NCBI GenBank assembly: GCA_032123435.1 | Contig: JAQBFJ010000038.1 | Coordinates: 1-17,822, forward strand | Source of the DNA: JAQBFJ01 sp032123435 | GTDB taxonomy: Bacteria > Verrucomicrobiota > Kiritimatiellia > UBA8416 > JAQBFJ01 | Direction: 5' to 3' | DNA: 17,822 nucleotides | Shown: one piece after another, positions 16,101-17,822 of the stretch | Numbering within the stretch: position 1 is the first letter of the stretch | How the letters are laid out: each line of letters starts with the position of its first letter | Translations under genes and position numbers: made by a program | Notes under the pieces: generated by a model | Told to the model about the DNA's origin: nothing | Databases searched by the model: none | What the model saw: only the letters and a program-made list of their open reading frames with translations

Positions 16101-17401
16101 GGAGATGCTGTGATCTTCAGGGCAAGTCAAATGGTGTGAGCAATCCCGGCAATATCCTTCTTGCACACGATGGTTATTTGTATGTGTCTTCAGGCTCGAA
16201 GTGGATACGGATGAATTTGGCTAATACTCAAGAAGAAGTCTTGCTTGCTGACGAACTCCCGTATCCTTATATCGAGCTGACGAAGTTTGGTGTGTCTGCG
16301 CACTACGATTTGGTGGGGTGGAGTGACAACCCAGGCAACACGAACACTTTCTACAAGATCCTGATCGTCGACGATCAATCCCAGAAATCCAGGATTGCAG
16401 AACAACGGGCTCATAGAACTCGCAAAGGTACAACCATGTCCGACGGGCTTCGACCTGGCAACACCTTTGCTAAGGAAGCAGCGCTCCGTAAACGGCTCGC
16501 AGAGCAGGGCCTTGAGTATCACGGCCTTGAGATGGACGCACACGGTGACTGCGCGCTGGAATTGAGAGACGTTGGTACCGACGACCTGACCCGCCTGCGG
16601 GAGATTCCGTTGAAGAGTCTTGTTTTGCTGTCCTGCCCCGGTATTACGGATATTTCCCCGCTTGCAGGCTTGTCACTGAGAAGCCTGAACCTGCGCAAGA
16701 CCAATGTAAGCGATCTCTCGCCGCTCAAAGGGATGCCTTTGGAAAAGCTCTCTTTTGGATGTACCCAAGTGACGGATCTGTCCCCGCTGAGAGACTGTCC
16801 TTTAGAATGGCTGGATCTCAAGGACACGAAAGTGTCAAACTTGTCTCCTTTGAAGGGAATGGCGTTAAAGTCATTGTATCTCAGCAATACGGAGATACGG
16901 GACTTGGCCCCATTGGCGGGCATGCCGTTGGAATCGCTGTGGCTGACCAACACGAAAGTAGAAGACCTTTCTCCTTTGCGCGGAATACGACTCAGGACGC
17001 TCGGTCTGAACAACACCCAAGTAACCGATTTGTCGCCGCTCAGCGGCATGCCGCTCAACACATTGTTGTTTTGCAATACGCCAGTGGAAGATGTGGTGGC
17101 TCTCAAGGCCATGCCACTCGAAAGACTGGAGCTCAAGAATACGAAGGTTAGAGACATATCCGCGCTTGAAGGCATGCAATTCACTTATTTGGAACTTGAA
17201 GAAACACGCGTTCGGGATCTATCACCACTAAAGGGCATGCCGTTGCAGTACCTTAGCTTTCCTATGCAGCACGTTGTAGACGGCATCCCTGTCGTGCGCG
17301 CCATGAATTCCCTGAAGCTGATAAACTCCGTCTCTCCCGACGACTTCTGGGATTATTACGACGTGAGCGAGCGTTGGCAGGGATTAGGGTCACATCAATG
17401 A
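13193..17401 (+). CDS. Giant secreted protein: CsgG-like x2, helical middle, beta-propeller, leucine-rich repeats
   Basis: 1402 residues. Signal peptide at 1-24 (core LILVFLLLLFSLS; Cys19 follows SLS, a poor lipobox, so signal peptidase I near TARG-EE is preferred). CsgG-like module 1 at ~28-165: IDLVERDEIDAVLKEMEV (59-76), VKLGERLQADALAIISI. Module 2 at ~168-295: IIGVVPFVSKN, VAVLEVEEAKAIREEKLK, RIVPILVSGEF. A helical middle runs from ~300 to 620, followed by a Pro/Arg/Ser-rich low-complexity linker (~622-686). A propeller-like part lies at ~690-1080, with an EEQGLPPSNKG motif like the GLP motif of the 1529-residue protein. LRR domain at 1132-1363: one 22-residue and ten exact 21-residue units of form LSPLKGMPLEkLxLxNTxVxD. 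A short cap ends it. The propeller is inferred from strand pattern; the LRR and CsgG-like calls are firm. Likely an envelope or surface recognition protein. Confidence 0.88.
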   Translation: MNQTRLILVFLLLLFSLSCLTARGEERAYTRWAIISSPEIKETGLADILFVKALEIKGIDLVERDEIDAVLKEMEVSALSAVGVSERVKLGERLQADALAIISIHRERKREGEKDVERSYVKLVLADCHYGARLKMDVLPDEGSLETKADRVTEIITEIREKYADGIKQIIGVVPFVSKNFVHDYDYLQASYAYLLQNKLAELRGVAVLEVEEAKAIREEKLKIEEDARKRIVPILVSGEFEANTRKAQVVIRVRMRTADGDGGEVRSGPVALDKAAQWISGELSRRIFREMGRQERPALDVQAQFDGLIEQADMFALIGSWHHSTGLREAALLLKSDDVAQRTYLAREYGQYSRGVWSKTYTDKERGRAGARGQKHLEYLVRNRHIDLQTAVPLCSALADPHFLLAVGPVVSSLPLGNGIEEKIRNREIYSSPLDNWARLVGKVAAEPFREQWPKSKKDLTTAKRLLTEVLPDKCEAPFEVFAGFLDMAQMGKRRSPTRESGTESAITVEDWLAFLDDLKESDHKLASILGRYGLATWKYWNRSMVVKWSDSDGALREYPGSPEEMGALLDEMNSLIEDFLALGYQYGHKGTRKETDLYRLFLPDLRAWIAKGLVEAEKAVTLPATRPSSHTSAGDVTWWRPRNGTAESSISMVPPAPRENPVRAGAKEGRTNRPAQKQAREEPDTGRLRFSTLNLTVRTLSGQTNALDVAFMREYGFKTPGYSARSSGILRCTEDWDVWWTRKAILYSKNQQILEEVLVRRESTDRILDVTCDGGNVWVVNGHNPRGVLVFDKDGKLRATITEEQGLPPSNKGLLACGIDKGRALVVGSHGPHRRAWCAIVDIRGPEPRVSVFHTATRVAPPGRKSREYAMDPSIAFVPSWIHEYDHGRDDGSRVFLVGRREIDPGAQPLFIETTTSNVWTLGYDLLYPGEPSGSFFSTKGELFHNQGSYVLHYKPLGETWENWQKWRRCCDLQGKSNGVSNPGNILLAHDGYLYVSSGSKWIRMNLANTQEEVLLADELPYPYIELTKFGVSAHYDLVGWSDNPGNTNTFYKILIVDDQSQKSRIAEQRAHRTRKGTTMSDGLRPGNTFAKEAALRKRLAEQGLEYHGLEMDAHGDCALELRDVGTDDLTRLREIPLKSLVLLSCPGITDISPLAGLSLRSLNLRKTNVSDLSPLKGMPLEKLSFGCTQVTDLSPLRDCPLEWLDLKDTKVSNLSPLKGMALKSLYLSNTEIRDLAPLAGMPLESLWLTNTKVEDLSPLRGIRLRTLGLNNTQVTDLSPLSGMPLNTLLFCNTPVEDVVALKAMPLERLELKNTKVRDISALEGMQFTYLELEETRVRDLSPLKGMPLQYLSFPMQHVVDGIPVVRAMNSLKLINSVSPDDFWDYYDVSERWQGLGSHQ
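16586..17281 (+). repeat. Eleven-unit leucine-rich repeat array
   Basis: A first 22-codon unit (16586-16651) is followed by ten 21-codon units (16652-17281), exactly 63 bp each, consensus LSPLKGMPLexLxLxNTxVxD. Every unit is a protein-level repeat; codons drift between units, so this is not a recent DNA duplication. Confidence 0.9.
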
Positions 17402-17456
17402 AAAACATGCCGTCATGCGATTGAAGATCAACAACATCCAAGGCATACAAAAGGGA

Positions 17457-17585
17457 ATGAAACATAGACTCGCAATATTGGTTTTACTTGTCTGCACTCT
17501 CTGCAATTACGTGAGACCCATCTTCTACAGTTTGCCGGGGCGAATGCGAAAGTTTTCTAAGAAACTCGCCTGTTTTCGGTCGTGA
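17457..17585 (+). pseudogene. Truncated 5' end of a secreted-protein gene (probably cut by the IS)
   Basis: ATG 17457 with AAGGG four bases upstream (17451-17455) opens MKHRLAILVLLVCTLCNY, a typical signal peptide (Lys-His-Arg then hydrophobic core). After about residue 19 the frame becomes basic, non-secretory sequence (VRPIFYSLPGRMRKF) and stops at 17583 after 42 residues. It lies 55 bp after the LRR gene on the same strand, as expected for the next operon member. The abrupt change close to the left flank of an insertion-sequence transposase suggests interruption by that element. A true small secreted peptide is a less likely alternative. Confidence 0.5.
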
Positions 17586-17822
17586 TTTCGGTTTTGTAGT
17601 GCAAATTCTTCTATGATGAGCGTTTTTTCGTTGCCGCCGGGTATGGAAGAGGCTTTGAATGCGTAGTGTCATCAATGGAGGGGCATTGTGTTTTTCAGGC
17701 AGAAACCATCCGGGCCGTATCGATACGTTCAGATCGTCGAGAACCACCGCGAAGGCGGCAAAGTGCGCCAGCGGACTTTGATGACCGTGGGGCGGCTGGA
17801 TGTGCTGCAAGCCAGCGGCCAG
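17510..17822 (+). mobile_element. Left end of an IS1634-type insertion sequence (partial)
   Basis: The transposase start at 17688 is preceded by ~180 bp that continue none of the neighbouring genes and break the signal-peptide frame at about 17510-17520. The left terminal repeat cannot be fixed because the right end is outside the window; the boundary is approximate. A small palindrome (AGTTT 17551-17555 with AAACT 17562-17566) lies in this leader. Confidence 0.5.
17688..17822 (+). CDS. IS1634-family transposase, N-terminal fragment
   Basis: GTG start with GGAGGGGC (17677-17684) just upstream. The 45 codons to the window edge read FFRQKPSGPYRYVQIVENHR, then EGGKVRQRTLMTVGRLD and VLQASGQ. The pattern 'r.k.....Y.qiVEn.r..gkvrqr.l.tlGr.de...' is the familiar N-terminus of IS1634-type (IS4-superfamily, DDE) transposases. 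The catalytic region is beyond the window, so intactness cannot be judged. It is on the same strand as the operon and might add transcription downstream. Confidence 0.78.
   Translation, partial: MFFRQKPSGPYRYVQIVENHREGGKVRQRTLMTVGRLDVLQASGQ

Noticed and set aside
16519..17184. 221-codon minus-strand frame opposite the LRR region
   Set aside because: It is the mirror of the LRR codons; its apparent repeats follow from the 63-bp periodicity of the real gene.
16652..17281. 63-bp periodic DNA considered as a CRISPR or minisatellite array
   Set aside because: The units diverge at DNA level and are conserved as protein; there are no constant repeats with unique spacers.
17398..17424. ATG overlapping the stop of the LRR gene, opening an 8-codon frame
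   Set aside because: Only eight codons before a stop; the overlap looks like chance, and a better start with signal peptide lies at 17457.

Overview
The window reads as a chromosomal segment of a Gram-negative bacterium rich in secreted multidomain proteins. The combination of an ECF sigma factor, several CsgG-like proteins, a PEGA/formylglycine-enzyme-like/NPCBM multidomain giant, LRR domains and an IS1634-type transposase is most familiar from the PVC group (Lentisphaerota, Kiritimatiellota, Planctomycetota). That placement is inference from gene content only.

Layout. Bases 1-411 hold no convincing gene but carry several palindromes and a short 'ACAGGAT' tandem array. Bases 412-1669 (minus strand) are an AbiE-type type IV toxin-antitoxin pair: an AbiEi-like antitoxin followed by an AbiEii-like nucleotidyltransferase toxin, overlapping by 8 bp. 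Two inverted repeats and a candidate promoter lie just upstream. Bases 1670-1950 are the divergent intergenic region. From 1951 to the right edge all genes run on the plus strand: an ECF sigma factor; a single-pass membrane protein overlapping it by 8 bp (candidate anti-sigma); a secreted two-domain protein; a classic CsgG-like protein; a 1529-residue secreted giant; a small secreted NPCBM protein; a 330-bp gap holding a decayed CsgG-like gene end and a duplicated leader; a 798-residue protein; a 1402-residue protein ending in leucine-rich repeats; and the start of another secreted protein cut short just before an IS1634-like transposase that runs off the window.

How it may work together. The two giants share one plan: signal peptide, two CsgG-like alpha/beta modules, an alpha-helical middle, a beta-propeller, and then unrelated C-terminal modules (PEGA + formylglycine-enzyme-like + NPCBM in one, 21-residue LRRs in the other). 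The 798-residue protein has the same CsgG-like N-terminal half. The array therefore looks like a set of paralogous envelope proteins with a common base and exchangeable recognition ends, probably under the sigma/membrane-protein pair at its head. The locus also shows active remodelling: duplication of the NPCBM domain, a deleted CsgG-like paralogue with a duplicated upstream leader, and a gene apparently interrupted by an insertion sequence. I do not recognise this array as a described system; its function (surface assembly, secretion, carbohydrate sensing or envelope stress) cannot be decided from sequence alone.
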